A stretch of DNA of 64,000 nt from Salinivirgaceae bacterium (GCA_017645945.1 JAGCNL010000015.1:1-64000), one strand, 5' to 3'. Positions 26,901-35,214 are shown, counted from the first letter of the stretch. The notes: generated from the letters alone by a model not told the origin. Numbers and translations are program-made.

Positions 26901-28385
26901 CAGTTGCTGACGGCCCGAGAGCACGGCCAACTGCGTGTCGTTACCCATTGACGAAAGCGGCTCCTGCGCGTTCAAGCACATTGGCGCAATGGTGCGCTCC
27001 ACGTCCTCGCGTGTAAAATCGAAGCAGCGCAACTTGCGTTGGAAATCGGGCACGGCGTTTTCGGCGTGGCGTCCGCTATGCAGTTTTGCAAGTTCTATAC
27101 GGTTGGTTTGCAACCATTTGGTATAATCACAGCCGTCGGCAAGTTGTTGTTTGATGGTGTCGTTCGAGAAGATTTCGCCAGTCTCGCTGTCCACAATCAG
27201 AATCTTGCCAGGCTGAAGTTTTCCGTTCAGTTTTATTTTGTCGGCGTCAACGTGCAGTGTGCCCGCCTCCGAAGCCAGAATCAGACGGTTGTCGGTGGTG
27301 ACCACATAACGCGCAGGACGCAGACCGTTGCGGTCGAGCATACCGCCAGCGTAGCGGCCGTCGGTGAAGATGAGCGCTGCAGGACCGTCCCACGGCTCCA
27401 TAAGAATAGAGTGATACTCGTAGAAGGCCTTCAGGTCGGCGCTGATGGGGTTCTTCTCGTTGAACGATTCGGGCACCATCATTGCCATTGCGTGCGGCAG
27501 CGTCATTCCCGAACGCACAAAGAACTCGAGCGCATTGTCGAACGACGCGCTGTCGCTCATATTGGGCTGAACAATCGGCGAGAAGTTACGCATATCGCCC
27601 AGCGCCTCCGACGAGAGAACGCTCTCACGAGCCTCCATCCAACTGCGGTTGCCGCGGATGGTGTTGATTTCGCCGTTGTGAGCCAGCATACGGAACGGCT
27701 GCGCCAGCGACCACGTTGGGAACGTGTTGGTGCTGAACCTTGAGTGGACGAGCGCCAGACCGCTTGTAAAGTTGTTATTGGCAAGGTCGGGGTAGTAATC
27801 GCGCAACTGCGACGGCGAGAGCATACCCTTGTACACAATCACGCGGTTCGACAGTGAGACGATGTAGAACCTCTCGTCTGTAATCTGCGACTCGATGCGC
27901 TTGCGAAGCAGATAAAGTTCCGTCTCGAAGCGTGCGGCGTCAGTCTCGCCAGTCACAAAAATCTGAACCACAGAAGGTTCGGTTGCCAGAGCGGCCTCGC
28001 CCAGAATCTCCGATTTAACAGGCACCTGACGTGTCTGCAGAAGTTTAAGGCCAGCCTTTTCGGTTTCAGCCTCGATGGTGGCCAAGTATTTGTCGGCCAA
28101 TGTCTTGTCTTTTGGCAGGAAGACCAATCCTGTGCCGTATTTCAGTCGTTCGGGAACGGCAATTCCCTGAAGCAGAATAAATTCGTGCGGAATCTGCAAC
28201 AAGATTCCCGCACCGTCGCCACTCTTGTTGTCGGCAGCCTCCGCGCCGCGGTGCTTCATATTGTCGAGCACCGTCAGAGCGTCCTCCACCAACTGATGGC
28301 TTTTGTTTCCCTTAAGGTCGACGAGCAAACCCACGCCACACGCGTCGTGCTCATTCTCAAACCTATATAATCCTTTATTAATCAT
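23907..28385 (-). CDS. gltB: Glutamate synthase, large subunit
   Basis: 1492 residues, full length. The class II glutamine amidotransferase domain begins at Cys16 ('HDACGVGLL'), which becomes the N-terminal nucleophile after removal of a 15-residue propeptide. The FMN-binding synthase domain carries 'EGGTGASPASSIRYAG' and the [3Fe-4S] ligands in 'GCVLMRKCHTNSCPVGVA'. The C-terminal beta-helix has 'GNTILYGATSGEVFISGRVG'. Together with gltD it makes glutamate, using glutamine from the adjacent glutamine synthetase. It follows glnN by 144 bases on the same strand, so the whole glnN-gltB-gltD set is likely coregulated. Confidence 0.97.
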   Translation of the reverse strand: MINKGLYRFENEHDACGVGLLVDLKGNKSHQLVEDALTVLDNMKHRGAEAADNKSGDGAGILLQIPHEFILLQGIAVPERLKYGTGLVFLPKDKTLADKYLATIEAETEKAGLKLLQTRQVPVKSEILGEAALATEPSVVQIFVTGETDAARFETELYLLRKRIESQITDERFYIVSLSNRVIVYKGMLSPSQLRDYYPDLANNNFTSGLALVHSRFSTNTFPTWSLAQPFRMLAHNGEINTIRGNRSWMEARESVLSSEALGDMRNFSPIVQPNMSDSASFDNALEFFVRSGMTLPHAMAMMVPESFNEKNPISADLKAFYEYHSILMEPWDGPAALIFTDGRYAGGMLDRNGLRPARYVVTTDNRLILASEAGTLHVDADKIKLNGKLQPGKILIVDSETGEIFSNDTIKQQLADGCDYTKWLQTNRIELAKLHSGRHAENAVPDFQRKLRCFDFTREDVERTIAPMCLNAQEPLSSMGNDTQLAVLSGRQQLLFNYFRQQFAQVTNPPIDPIREELVMSLTEYIGAVGMNILTPNESHCKMVRLPQPVLTNTELDTLCNIRYKGFNTEKLPIVFEKSKGCEGMREALADLCRRAEQSVDRGINYIILTDRDIDEGHAAIPSLLAVSAIHHYLVSIKKRVQTALIVESGEIREVMHAALLLGYGASAINPYMAFAVIDDLVRRDEVHLDFETAQHNYIKAIDKGLLKIMSKMGISTIRSYRGAKIFEPIGLSAKLLSEYFGTQSSTVGGIGLDTVAADALRMHSQAFGSDADTSGLLPYVGQFAFRKDGIRHAWTPEAIATLQLATRTGSYKKFKEFTSIIDNKPEPLFLRDFFKFKQNPISIDEVEPAENIVKRFIGAAMSFGAISKEAHEAIALALNKLKSRSNTGEGGEDSERFYTDHDGVSLSSAIKQVASGRFGVTAEYLVNATEIQIKVAQGAKPGEGGQLPGYKVNEIIAKTRNSIPGISLISPPPHHDIYSIEDLAQLIFDLKNVNPRAKISVKLVAESGVGTIAAGVAKAKADLIVISGAEGGTGASPASSIRYAGISPEIGLAETQQTLVMNNLRGGVEVQVDGQLKTGRDIVAMALLGAGEFGFGTAQLIVLGCVLMRKCHTNSCPVGVATQDPKLRERFMGRSEYLVNYYMFLAEEVREYLAQMGFRKFEDIISRTDLIEIDESKFTDKTRGLDFSRLLEHIGGSAAVHKEHDNPRDFSTTLDSRIIADSACALDQQRPVRLSYGIVNTNRTVGAMLSGEVARRYRAAGLPENTINVQFNGSAGQSFGAFLMKGVSFALEGEANDYVGKGLSGGRISIYPQATSTFEASENIIAGNTILYGATSGEVFISGRVGERFAVRNSGATAVVEGTGDHCCEYMTGGRVVVLGTTGRNFAAGMSGGLAYVWDKNHDFDYYCNMDMIELSLIEEKSRRDELFALIEKHYRHTGSKLAKQMIENWSAYIDDFIQVTPIEYKRVLHEEALRQLQKKMENVQQEENY

Positions 28386-28442
28386 ACCGCACTATGTTTT
28401 TTTGATTCGGTGAACGGTTAGGGTTTAGTGGTTAGATATTGG

Positions 28443-28477
28443 GGGTGCGGACGTGGCAATGCCGCGTCCCTACACCC
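28443..28477. repeat. REP-like palindrome, copy 2
   Basis: Inverted repeat GGGTG.GGACG.GGCA ... TGCC.CGTCC..CACCC in the glnN-gltB gap. Its core and right flank (CTACAC) match the palindrome at 3899-3926. A tract of 'cttacctctcaccactcacc' type words follows up to the glnN stop. Confidence 0.6.
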
Positions 28478-28529
28478 TCAACTCTTACCTTTTATCTCTC
28501 CCCCCTTACCTCTCACCACTCACCATTAA

Positions 28530-30716
28530 TTAACTGATAAACAGCAACTCTCTGTATTTCGGCAGCGGCCACATATCGTTGTCAACCACTTCCTCAAGTT
28601 TGTCGATTGGCTTGCGGATGTCGAAGAGCGATTCGGCAATCTCGTGGTAAGCCTTCGCCTTCTTGTACTCGCAATCAATCTTGTTGGCCACCTTGCGAGC
28701 CTCAATCATTGCGTCAACCTTGCTGCGGATTTCGGCAATGCGCTCCGAAATCTCCTCAACCAGAGCAATCTCGACGGCTGCCACCTTCTGATACTTGTCG
28801 GGGAAGATGTTTTTAATCTTTTCGATGTTCTCAAGAAGTTTGGTCTGATAGGCGATGGCTGCAGGAATGATGTGGTTGGTAGCCATACGGCCCATTACGC
28901 GAGCCTCAATCTGAACCTTCTTCGTATAGATTTCCCATTTAACCTCGTTGCGTGCCTCGAGTTCCTTTTCGGTGTAAACGCCCATACGCTCGAACATTGC
29001 AATGGCTTCAGGTTTTGTGAATTCGGTAAACATTTCAGGCACAGACTTTTCGGTGTTCAAACCGCGGCGTTTTGCCTCAACATTCCACTCCTCGCTGTAG
29101 CCGTTTCCGTCGAAGCAGACAACGTCGATAATCGAAGCGATGATTGGTTTCAGAGTGTCCATAATGGCCACGTTTTTAGCCTTGCCAGCGGCGATGGCCT
29201 TGTCGACGTCGGCCTTGAACTGAACGAGTTGGTCAGCCACGATGGTGTTCAGAACGGTCATTGCGTTGGCGCAGTTGGCGCTCGAACCCACGGCGCGGAA
29301 CTCGAAGCGGTTGCCCGTGAAGGCGAACGGCGATGTACGGTTGCGGTCGGTGTTATCGATGAAAATTTCAGGAATCTCAACCAAACCAACCGACTGACCT
29401 TTCTTGCCAGCAATCTCGATTGGCGTATCTGACGGAACCTCAAGCAGTTTGTGCAGAACGTCGGTCATTGTCTTGCCAAGGAAGGCCGAAACAATTGCGG
29501 GTGGTGCCTCGTTGGCGCCCAGACGGTGAGCGTTGGTTGCCGATGCGATGGAAGCCTTCAGCAGGCCGTTGTAGCGCTGAACGGCGGCCAGAACGTTAAC
29601 AAAGAATGTCACAAACTGCAGGTTGCCGCGTGCGTCTTTGCCAGGTGCCAGCAGCAGGGTGCCAGTGTCGGTTCCGAGACTCCAGTTGTTGTGCTTGCCC
29701 GAACCGTTGATTCCCTGAAATGGCTTCTCGTGAAGCAGAACAACAAAACCGTGTTTCTTTGCAACATTGTGCATAAGATTCATTATCAATTGGTTTTGGT
29801 CGTTCGAAAGGTTGGTCTCGCCAAAAATCGGCGCCAATTCAAATTGGTTCGGTGCAACCTCGTTGTGACGGGTTTTCAAAGGAATGCCAAGACGGTGGCC
29901 CTGAATCTCAAGGTCGCGCATAAAGGCTGCCACACGCGACGGAATGGCGCCAAAATAGTGGTCGTCCAACTGTTGGTTCTTCGACGACTCGTGGCCCATA
30001 AGCGTGCGGCCAGTGAGCATAAGGTCGGGACGGGCGGCGTAAAGGTCCTCGTCAACAAGGAAATACTCCTGTTCCCAGCCCAGATAAGAGAACACCTTCT
30101 TAACTTTCGGGTCGAACATTTGGCAGATTGGCACTGCGGCGTTCGAAACGGCGTTCAAAGCCTTTTTCAAAGGTGTCTTATAGTCAAGCGATTCGCCTGT
30201 GTACGAGATGAATACTGTCGGGATGCAGAGCGTGTCGTCCTGAATGAAGACAGGTGAAGTCGGGTCCCAGGCAGTGTAGCCGCGAGCCTCGAAAGTGGCG
30301 CGGATGCCGCCCGATGGGAACGATGATGCGTCAGGCTCCTGCTGAACGAGCGACTTGCCGTCGAACTCCTCAATCATACCGCCCTTCCAGTCGTACTCCA
30401 TAAATGAGTCGTGCTTTTCGGCAGTGCCTTCGGTAAGCGGTTGGAACCAGTGGGTGCAGTGCGTAACGCCGTGCTCAATAGCCCACGCCTTAATGCCAGC
30501 GGCCACCTTGTCGGCCACGGCGGTGCTCAACGGTTTGCCATTGTCGATGCAGTCAACCAGGGCGTTAAATGTCTTAACGTCAAGGTATTTGTGCATTTTC
30601 TCGCGATTAAATACCAACTCGCCAAAATATTCCGACGGACGAGTTTTTGGAACCTCAATGTCAACCGCTTTCTTCCTGAAAGCATCTTGAACAACATCAA
30701 ATCTTAACTTGCTCAT
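28530..30716 (-). CDS. glnN: Glutamine synthetase type III
   Basis: 728 residues, typical of the dodecameric GSIII family found in Bacteroidota and cyanobacteria and much longer than GSI. It joins ammonia to glutamate using ATP. Signatures include 'NQFELAPIFGETNLSNDQNQ' and 'PFQGINGSGKHNNWSLGTDT', which holds the glutamate- and ATP-binding residues, and the N-terminal 'YFGELVFNREKMHKYL'. It is the first gene of an ammonia-assimilation set with gltB and gltD. Its ~245-base leader contains a small Asn-rich ORF, a terminator hairpin and a competing pairing, which suggests transcription attenuation. Confidence 0.97.
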   Translation of the reverse strand: MSKLRFDVVQDAFRKKAVDIEVPKTRPSEYFGELVFNREKMHKYLDVKTFNALVDCIDNGKPLSTAVADKVAAGIKAWAIEHGVTHCTHWFQPLTEGTAEKHDSFMEYDWKGGMIEEFDGKSLVQQEPDASSFPSGGIRATFEARGYTAWDPTSPVFIQDDTLCIPTVFISYTGESLDYKTPLKKALNAVSNAAVPICQMFDPKVKKVFSYLGWEQEYFLVDEDLYAARPDLMLTGRTLMGHESSKNQQLDDHYFGAIPSRVAAFMRDLEIQGHRLGIPLKTRHNEVAPNQFELAPIFGETNLSNDQNQLIMNLMHNVAKKHGFVVLLHEKPFQGINGSGKHNNWSLGTDTGTLLLAPGKDARGNLQFVTFFVNVLAAVQRYNGLLKASIASATNAHRLGANEAPPAIVSAFLGKTMTDVLHKLLEVPSDTPIEIAGKKGQSVGLVEIPEIFIDNTDRNRTSPFAFTGNRFEFRAVGSSANCANAMTVLNTIVADQLVQFKADVDKAIAAGKAKNVAIMDTLKPIIASIIDVVCFDGNGYSEEWNVEAKRRGLNTEKSVPEMFTEFTKPEAIAMFERMGVYTEKELEARNEVKWEIYTKKVQIEARVMGRMATNHIIPAAIAYQTKLLENIEKIKNIFPDKYQKVAAVEIALVEEISERIAEIRSKVDAMIEARKVANKIDCEYKKAKAYHEIAESLFDIRKPIDKLEEVVDNDMWPLPKYRELLFIS

Positions 30717-30764
30717 TGTCTTAAGTTTTAAGTTTATAAAGTTTAAAATTCAAATTCCTAAATC

Positions 30765-30795
30765 AAAAAAGGCCGATTCGTTTGAACCAGCCTTT
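30765..30795 (-). terminator. Terminator/attenuator hairpin in the glnN leader
   Basis: On the minus strand AAAGGCTGGTTC pairs with GAATCGGCCTTT (12 bp, two G-U pairs) around an AAAC tetraloop and ends in six T. It sits between the predicted glnN promoter and the glnN ATG, 49 bases before the start codon. Its left arm GGCTGG (30787-30792) can instead pair with CCAGCC at 30821-30826. Confidence 0.7.
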
Positions 30796-30817
30796 GTCTT
30801 TTTCGGTTTGCAACCTG

Positions 30818-30919
30818 TCAGGCTGGATTGGCAGGCAAATTCTTTTTATAATTATTCCATTTCGAATTCTTTTTGGAATTCAAAGCGGAAGACTTGCCGT
30901 TATTCAATCCTTTGTTCAT
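30818..30919 (-). CDS. Putative 33-residue Asn-rich leader peptide of glnN
   Basis: A small frame in the glnN leader with ATG at 30919 and TGA at 30820-30818. Nine of its 33 residues are Asn (codons 2, 6, 7, 14, 18, 22, 23, 27, 31) and seven are Lys. The last two codons, CCA-GCC, are the bases that could form an antiterminator with the terminator's left arm. The layout is that of a classical amino-acid attenuator: full translation would cover CCAGCC and allow termination, while stalling at Asn codons would free it. AT-rich DNA gives Asn and Lys by chance, so this is an inference. A second overlapping frame (30900-30944, 14 residues, three Asn, one Gln) lies just upstream. Confidence 0.4.
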   Translation of the reverse strand: MNKGLNNGKSSALNSKKNSKWNNYKKNLPANPA

Positions 30920-30968
30920 TGTTATGTTTTAAGTTTCTAATCATTCTTTTTTTCGTCTTTCGACATTG

Positions 30969-30976
30969 CAAATATA
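30969..30976 (-). promoter_or_regulatory. -7 element of glnN
   Basis: Minus strand TATATTTG with GTTG (30995-30998) 18 bases further upstream as the -33 box. Transcription would start near 30963, giving a leader of ~245 nt. Confidence 0.65.
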
Positions 30977-31330
30977 CAGTCGGTTTTAAAATCGCAACTA
31001 AAAATCGATTATTTGTTAGGTTCTATTAGTATTTCTCGTACATTGCTTACGATTTATAAATTTAAACACCCATTTTTGATATTTTTATTAAGTTTCGATT
31101 AGTCAGAAAACGTTTCCGCTAACAATTTGAAATTTGCAAAAGGGGGCACAAATGCGGGTTTTGTGATTTTTAGGAAGAGATTGACGCATTTTGGTTGCAG
31201 TTTGACGCGGATTTTGGGAAAATTCTTATAGAATGTAAACAAACATGGCTGCGAATTGCGCCTTTGTTTGTTACATAATTGGAGTTTTGTGGTCGCAAAT
31301 TGCAACCAAATAATAATTATGTAGGAAGAA
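30977..31330. other. Intergenic region between the HAD gene and the glnN promoter, no gene seen
   Basis: AT-rich, with no credible ORF. It holds the HAD-gene hairpin (31235-31274) and a small near-palindrome GGT.GCAA-A-TTGC.ACC near 31294-31309. Nothing else was recognised. Confidence 0.4.
31235..31274 (-). terminator. Hairpin downstream of the HAD gene
   Basis: GTAA.CAAACA..GGC at the left and its complement at the right form ~13 pairs with small bulges and a 10-base loop, ~57 bases after the HAD stop codon. The minus-strand tail is T-rich (TGTTTGTTTACATT), so it may terminate. Confidence 0.45.
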
Positions 31331-32020
31331 TTACAGAATCTCCTTCAATTCCAGCAGATTGTGGATTTCGTAGGTTACAGGACCTTCGGCGGGTTTGTTG
31401 CGGGTGTTGAAATAGACTTGGTCGATGCCGGCCTGACGGGCGCCAACAATGTCGGTAGGCCATTCATCGCCAATCATCAGGCTCTCGCGCTTGCGGGCGT
31501 TCACATATTTCACTGCATAGTCGAACGCCAGTTTGTGCGGCTTTTTGTATCCCATCTCGTCGGAGGTGAAAACCTTCTCAAAATATGGCGCAAGTCCTGA
31601 TTCTGTTGTCTTAATGTGTTGAATTTCAATGAATCCGTTGGTGAGCAGATACAGATGGTAGCCTTTCTCTTTCAGATAGTCGAGCACCTCAAAAGCATGC
31701 GGAACAACGCGCGTCTGGTGTGGCGACATTTCAAGGTAACGCTCGCCAAACGTCTCTGCCACAGTCTTGTCGGTGATGCCGAAATGAGCAAGCGCATCGT
31801 GGAAACGCTTCCAACGCAGCATTTCTTTAGTAATCTTGCCCAGACCGTACTCAACCCAGAGAATGTCGTTGTAATGGTGGTATAAATCAAGGAATTCCTG
31901 CTCGTGCGGAACAAGCTCGGGAAGCATCTGGCGCATGATATGCCGCAAGGTGAATTCCGAATTGGCGGCAAAATCCCAAAGGGTGCCGTCTAAATCGAAA
32001 TAGAGCCACTTGTAGCGCAT
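31331..32020 (-). CDS. HAD-superfamily phosphatase, YjjG-like pyrimidine nucleotidase
   Basis: 229 residues. HAD motif I is 'YFDLDGTLWDF', motif II 'LLTNGF', motif III Lys in 'KKPHKLAF' and motif IV 'MIGDEWPTDIVGARQAG'. The helical cap between motifs I and II and the overall length fit the YjjG group, which dephosphorylates non-canonical pyrimidine nucleotides (house cleaning). Other small-molecule phosphatase activities are possible. It begins 10 bases after the stop of the TPR/propeller gene and is likely the last gene of that operon. Confidence 0.85.
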   Translation of the reverse strand: MRYKWLYFDLDGTLWDFAANSEFTLRHIMRQMLPELVPHEQEFLDLYHHYNDILWVEYGLGKITKEMLRWKRFHDALAHFGITDKTVAETFGERYLEMSPHQTRVVPHAFEVLDYLKEKGYHLYLLTNGFIEIQHIKTTESGLAPYFEKVFTSDEMGYKKPHKLAFDYAVKYVNARKRESLMIGDEWPTDIVGARQAGIDQVYFNTRNKPAEGPVTYEIHNLLELKEIL

Positions 32021-32030
32021 GAAATGCCGC

Positions 32031-33560
32031 CTATTTCTTCAGTTTGACAACTGCCTTTATGTTCTCAATCTTCTTGCCCGGACCATTGGACACGTTGATT
32101 TTCATCGAGAAAGGCTCAATTGTCTTTCCTTCAATTTCAAGCACATAGTCACCAGGCAGCAGAGCAATGTTGACGCTGCTTGTTGTAGGATTGTAGTTGT
32201 AAGTGCCGAAAAGTGTTTTGCCTTTGGTGAGTACTGAAACCTTCAAATCTGTCTCAGTCTCAGCAAAATCCACTTTGTTTTCGCCTTGGGCAATCTGAAG
32301 TTTGACAATGTAGAGTTTCACCATCGGGTCCTTCTCGTTGAAGACCACACGATAGATGTCGCTATAGCCGTATGAGTCTGGTTTTATGGCCGATACGTAG
32401 GCATAATTTCCGTCGAGAGTGTAGCAGATGGTCAGGTTGTCATACACGTCGTTCAATGGGTAGCCAATGTTTCTCGGCTCACCGATTTTCAGGTTCTGCA
32501 CATCGAAACTGCAGACAAAAACATCAAATCCGCCCATCGATTTCGGACCATTGCTGCAGAAATAGAGCTTTTTGCCGTCGGGCGAGAACATCGGGTACGA
32601 TTCGTCGTATTTGCTGTTGACCACGTTGCCGAGGTTTGTTGGTGCGCTCCATTCGCCGTTCGGCAGACGGACGCTGTAGAACAGGTCGAGGCCGCCCATG
32701 CTGTTGAAGCCGTTGCTTGAGAAGATGAGCGTGTCGCCACCCAGAGTTGCGCAGGCGCCTTGCTCCAGTGTCTTCCCGTTGATAATCTCCGACAGACTGT
32801 TCTTTCCTTTCGGTGCGCCGTTTTCAATTGTCGAGACAACCAAATCCTGAAGAAATTCCATGCCGTCGAGTTGGAAATAGATTTCGTCACCACGATTCGA
32901 CACACCAGCAACAAACTCATTATCAATGGAATTGATGGCCGAAGCCATTTTGCTTTTCTTGAAGTCGCCATTATCTGACGGCGAGAACAGCACGTCCCAA
33001 GTGTACTCTTTAATGCCCGTATCAAACTTGCGGTTGCTCGAATAGAGCAGCATTTCGTTGTCGGCGGTTAGGATAGGGGTTATGTCGTCCATGTCGCTGT
33101 TGATGCTCTTGCCCAGATTGACGAAAGTAACATCAAGTGGCGACTTTGTCATTTTCTCAGCATTGTCAATATACGCTTTCAAAAGAGTAACATCTTGATT
33201 GTCTTTGAGTTTTGCTGATGCTTTTGATGCGGTCTCGCGAGCCTTTGCAAAATCATAGTTGTAGAGGTAGGCGCGGGCCAAAGCCAGCAGAAATTCGCCT
33301 TCCTGTCCATATTTGCTTTCTGCCTTGAGCAGATGCGGCAGTGCCTCAGCTGGAGCAGTGTTGGTTTTTGTACGGCAGATTCCGATATAGTAATTCAAAT
33401 CAATATTGCCTGTATCTTTCTTATATGCACCTAAATACTGTTTCAATGCAGTGGCATAGTTCTCGATTTTAAACTGATAGTTGGCCTCTCTGATATCTTG
33501 AGCCGCAACCATCAACGGCAATAGCGTAATAGCTATGGAAATTACTGAAAATCTTTTCAT
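32031..33560 (-). CDS. TPR and WD40-like (PD40) beta-propeller exported protein, copy 2
   Basis: 509 residues with signal peptide 'MKRFSVISIAITLLPLMVAA'. TPR-like helices occupy ~22-135. Residues ~150-400 are a beta-propeller of PD40 blades with motifs such as 'LIFSSNGFNSMGGLDLFYSV' and 'YPMFSPDGKKLYFCSNGPKS'. A small carboxypeptidase-regulatory-like beta domain ends it. The build resembles the periplasmic T9SS accessory PorE and OmpA-family propeller proteins, but no C-terminal OmpA peptidoglycan-binding domain is present. It is a tandem paralogue of the gene 12 bases upstream. An envelope scaffold role is inferred; the function is unknown. Confidence 0.75.
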   Translation of the reverse strand: MKRFSVISIAITLLPLMVAAQDIREANYQFKIENYATALKQYLGAYKKDTGNIDLNYYIGICRTKTNTAPAEALPHLLKAESKYGQEGEFLLALARAYLYNYDFAKARETASKASAKLKDNQDVTLLKAYIDNAEKMTKSPLDVTFVNLGKSINSDMDDITPILTADNEMLLYSSNRKFDTGIKEYTWDVLFSPSDNGDFKKSKMASAINSIDNEFVAGVSNRGDEIYFQLDGMEFLQDLVVSTIENGAPKGKNSLSEIINGKTLEQGACATLGGDTLIFSSNGFNSMGGLDLFYSVRLPNGEWSAPTNLGNVVNSKYDESYPMFSPDGKKLYFCSNGPKSMGGFDVFVCSFDVQNLKIGEPRNIGYPLNDVYDNLTICYTLDGNYAYVSAIKPDSYGYSDIYRVVFNEKDPMVKLYIVKLQIAQGENKVDFAETETDLKVSVLTKGKTLFGTYNYNPTTSSVNIALLPGDYVLEIEGKTIEPFSMKINVSNGPGKKIENIKAVVKLKK

Positions 33561-33572
33561 TGCGCTATATGT

Positions 33573-35132
33573 TTATTTGATTGGTTTCAAATATATTTCT
33601 TTGACAATCATATCTCCTTCCGCTCCGATATGCACTTTCTCGCTGTACCCCGAAGGCTGGCCTTCAAATCTGACCTCAACCGTATAATTGCCCTCATATA
33701 ATTGCACAAAGAATTCTCCTTCGTCAACGTTTATCTGGCGGATAATATTTCCAAACTCATCATAAACCCATGCGTACGCTTTTGGCATTCTCTCGTCATG
33801 CGGAAGCGATGTGTCTTCAGTTTCACCCACCAACACAAGACCTCGAATGAAACAAGCCTGGGCGTTTTCGTCACTGGCAAAAACAACTTTGTAAATGTCG
33901 AGATTGCCGATTCCCTCTTTTCGTTTGGCGGCAATGTAAGCTGTGCCGTCTTCAGCAAATGTTATTTTGGTATCGTCGAGCGGAGTGTTCAGCGGGAACC
34001 CAAGGTTTACTGGTTTAAACCAGTTGTTAGCCTCGTTGTTGTACGATACTTGGAAAATATCGTATCCGCCCATACTGTCGTGTCCCTTCGAAGCGAAATA
34101 CAATGTCTTTCCATCAGGACTCAACGACGGATAGTTTTCATCATATTCCGTATTTATAGTGGTTCCCATGTTTTCCGATGGTCCCCACCGACCATCGAGG
34201 CCACGGTGAGCAACATACAGGTCGAGACCGCCACGGCCGCCAGGGCGGTTGCTGGCAAAATAGATGGTGTTGCCGTCGGCAGTGATGCAAGCACCCATCT
34301 CAATGTCGTCGGTATTCATGTCGGCTGGCAAGTCGGTGGCCAAAGCCTTTGCGAATTTCGTGCCTTTGCGTGTATACATCTTGATGTCGTGGGTAGCATA
34401 GTCGCCGTTCGCATAAATCAGAACTCTGTTGCCGTCGGGCGTGGTTCCAACCACATTCTCATCGTCGTAACTGCTAATCGGAATCTGCACCGATGGCTGC
34501 CATACGCCCTTCTTGCGCTCGCTGTAGCGGCCAGCGTAAACGTCAGCGTCATACTCTTTTATATGATGTCTGTTGCTCGAAAAATAGAGCAGATTGTTGT
34601 CGGGTGTCACAACCGGGCACATATCGTCAACATCAGAGTTGATGGTGGTGTCGAGGCGCGTAAATGTCACATTTTTAGGGTTGTTCATAAGCTCCTTGGT
34701 ATAGTCGCACATCTTAATCATGCGGTCAGCCTCAAACAAGTCGTTCTCATCAACGCCCACCATTTTGTAATCGTAGAAAGCGTCAATGGCCTCGGTGAAC
34801 CGATAGTTGTACATGTAGGCTTTGCCAAGGAAGAATTTCGTGCGGATGGGGTAGTTGTTGAAGCTTGCCACATACTCCAGATGCTCCACAGCCTTCTCTT
34901 TGTCGACATTGGTTTCAGTGTAGCAAACGCCGAGGCGGTATCTTAAATCGATGTTTTCCCTGTCGTGGGGGAGAAGAACAAGATAGTTTTGAAGGGCAAA
35001 CTCGTAATCTCCCTTTTTAAACGCGCTTTCGGCAAATTTCTTTACCAGAATAATATCATCGTCCTGAGCTTTGGCAGAAAAAACTCCGCAAAGCACAGCG
35101 ATAGTCAGCATCAACTTATTTTTAAACAGCAT
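33573..35132 (-). CDS. TPR and WD40-like (PD40) beta-propeller exported protein, copy 1
   Basis: 519 residues with signal peptide 'MLFKNKLMLTIAVLCGVFSA', TPR-like helices (~25-140), PD40 propeller blades (~160-410; 'YPSLSPDGKTLYFASKGHDS', 'IYFASNRPGGRGGLDLYVAH') and a C-terminal beta domain ('YEGNYTVEVRFEGQPSGYSE'). It has the same domain order as the next gene, so the pair arose by duplication. The C-terminal OmpA domain of PorE-type proteins is missing here too. It is the first gene of a transcript, with a -7 element 30 bases upstream of the ATG. Confidence 0.75.
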   Translation of the reverse strand: MLFKNKLMLTIAVLCGVFSAKAQDDDIILVKKFAESAFKKGDYEFALQNYLVLLPHDRENIDLRYRLGVCYTETNVDKEKAVEHLEYVASFNNYPIRTKFFLGKAYMYNYRFTEAIDAFYDYKMVGVDENDLFEADRMIKMCDYTKELMNNPKNVTFTRLDTTINSDVDDMCPVVTPDNNLLYFSSNRHHIKEYDADVYAGRYSERKKGVWQPSVQIPISSYDDENVVGTTPDGNRVLIYANGDYATHDIKMYTRKGTKFAKALATDLPADMNTDDIEMGACITADGNTIYFASNRPGGRGGLDLYVAHRGLDGRWGPSENMGTTINTEYDENYPSLSPDGKTLYFASKGHDSMGGYDIFQVSYNNEANNWFKPVNLGFPLNTPLDDTKITFAEDGTAYIAAKRKEGIGNLDIYKVVFASDENAQACFIRGLVLVGETEDTSLPHDERMPKAYAWVYDEFGNIIRQINVDEGEFFVQLYEGNYTVEVRFEGQPSGYSEKVHIGAEGDMIVKEIYLKPIK

Positions 35133-35161
35133 AGTTTGTGTTTTTGTTTACGAACAAAATG

Positions 35162-35169
35162 CAAATATA
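35162..35169 (-). promoter_or_regulatory. -7 element of the TPR/propeller operon
   Basis: Minus strand TATATTTG, with ATTG (35187-35190) 17 bases upstream as a -33 box. The predicted leader is about 24 nt. Confidence 0.6.
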
Positions 35170-35214
35170 GGAATATTACCAAATTACAATACAAACTTAT
35201 ACGTTTGCCGCAAC

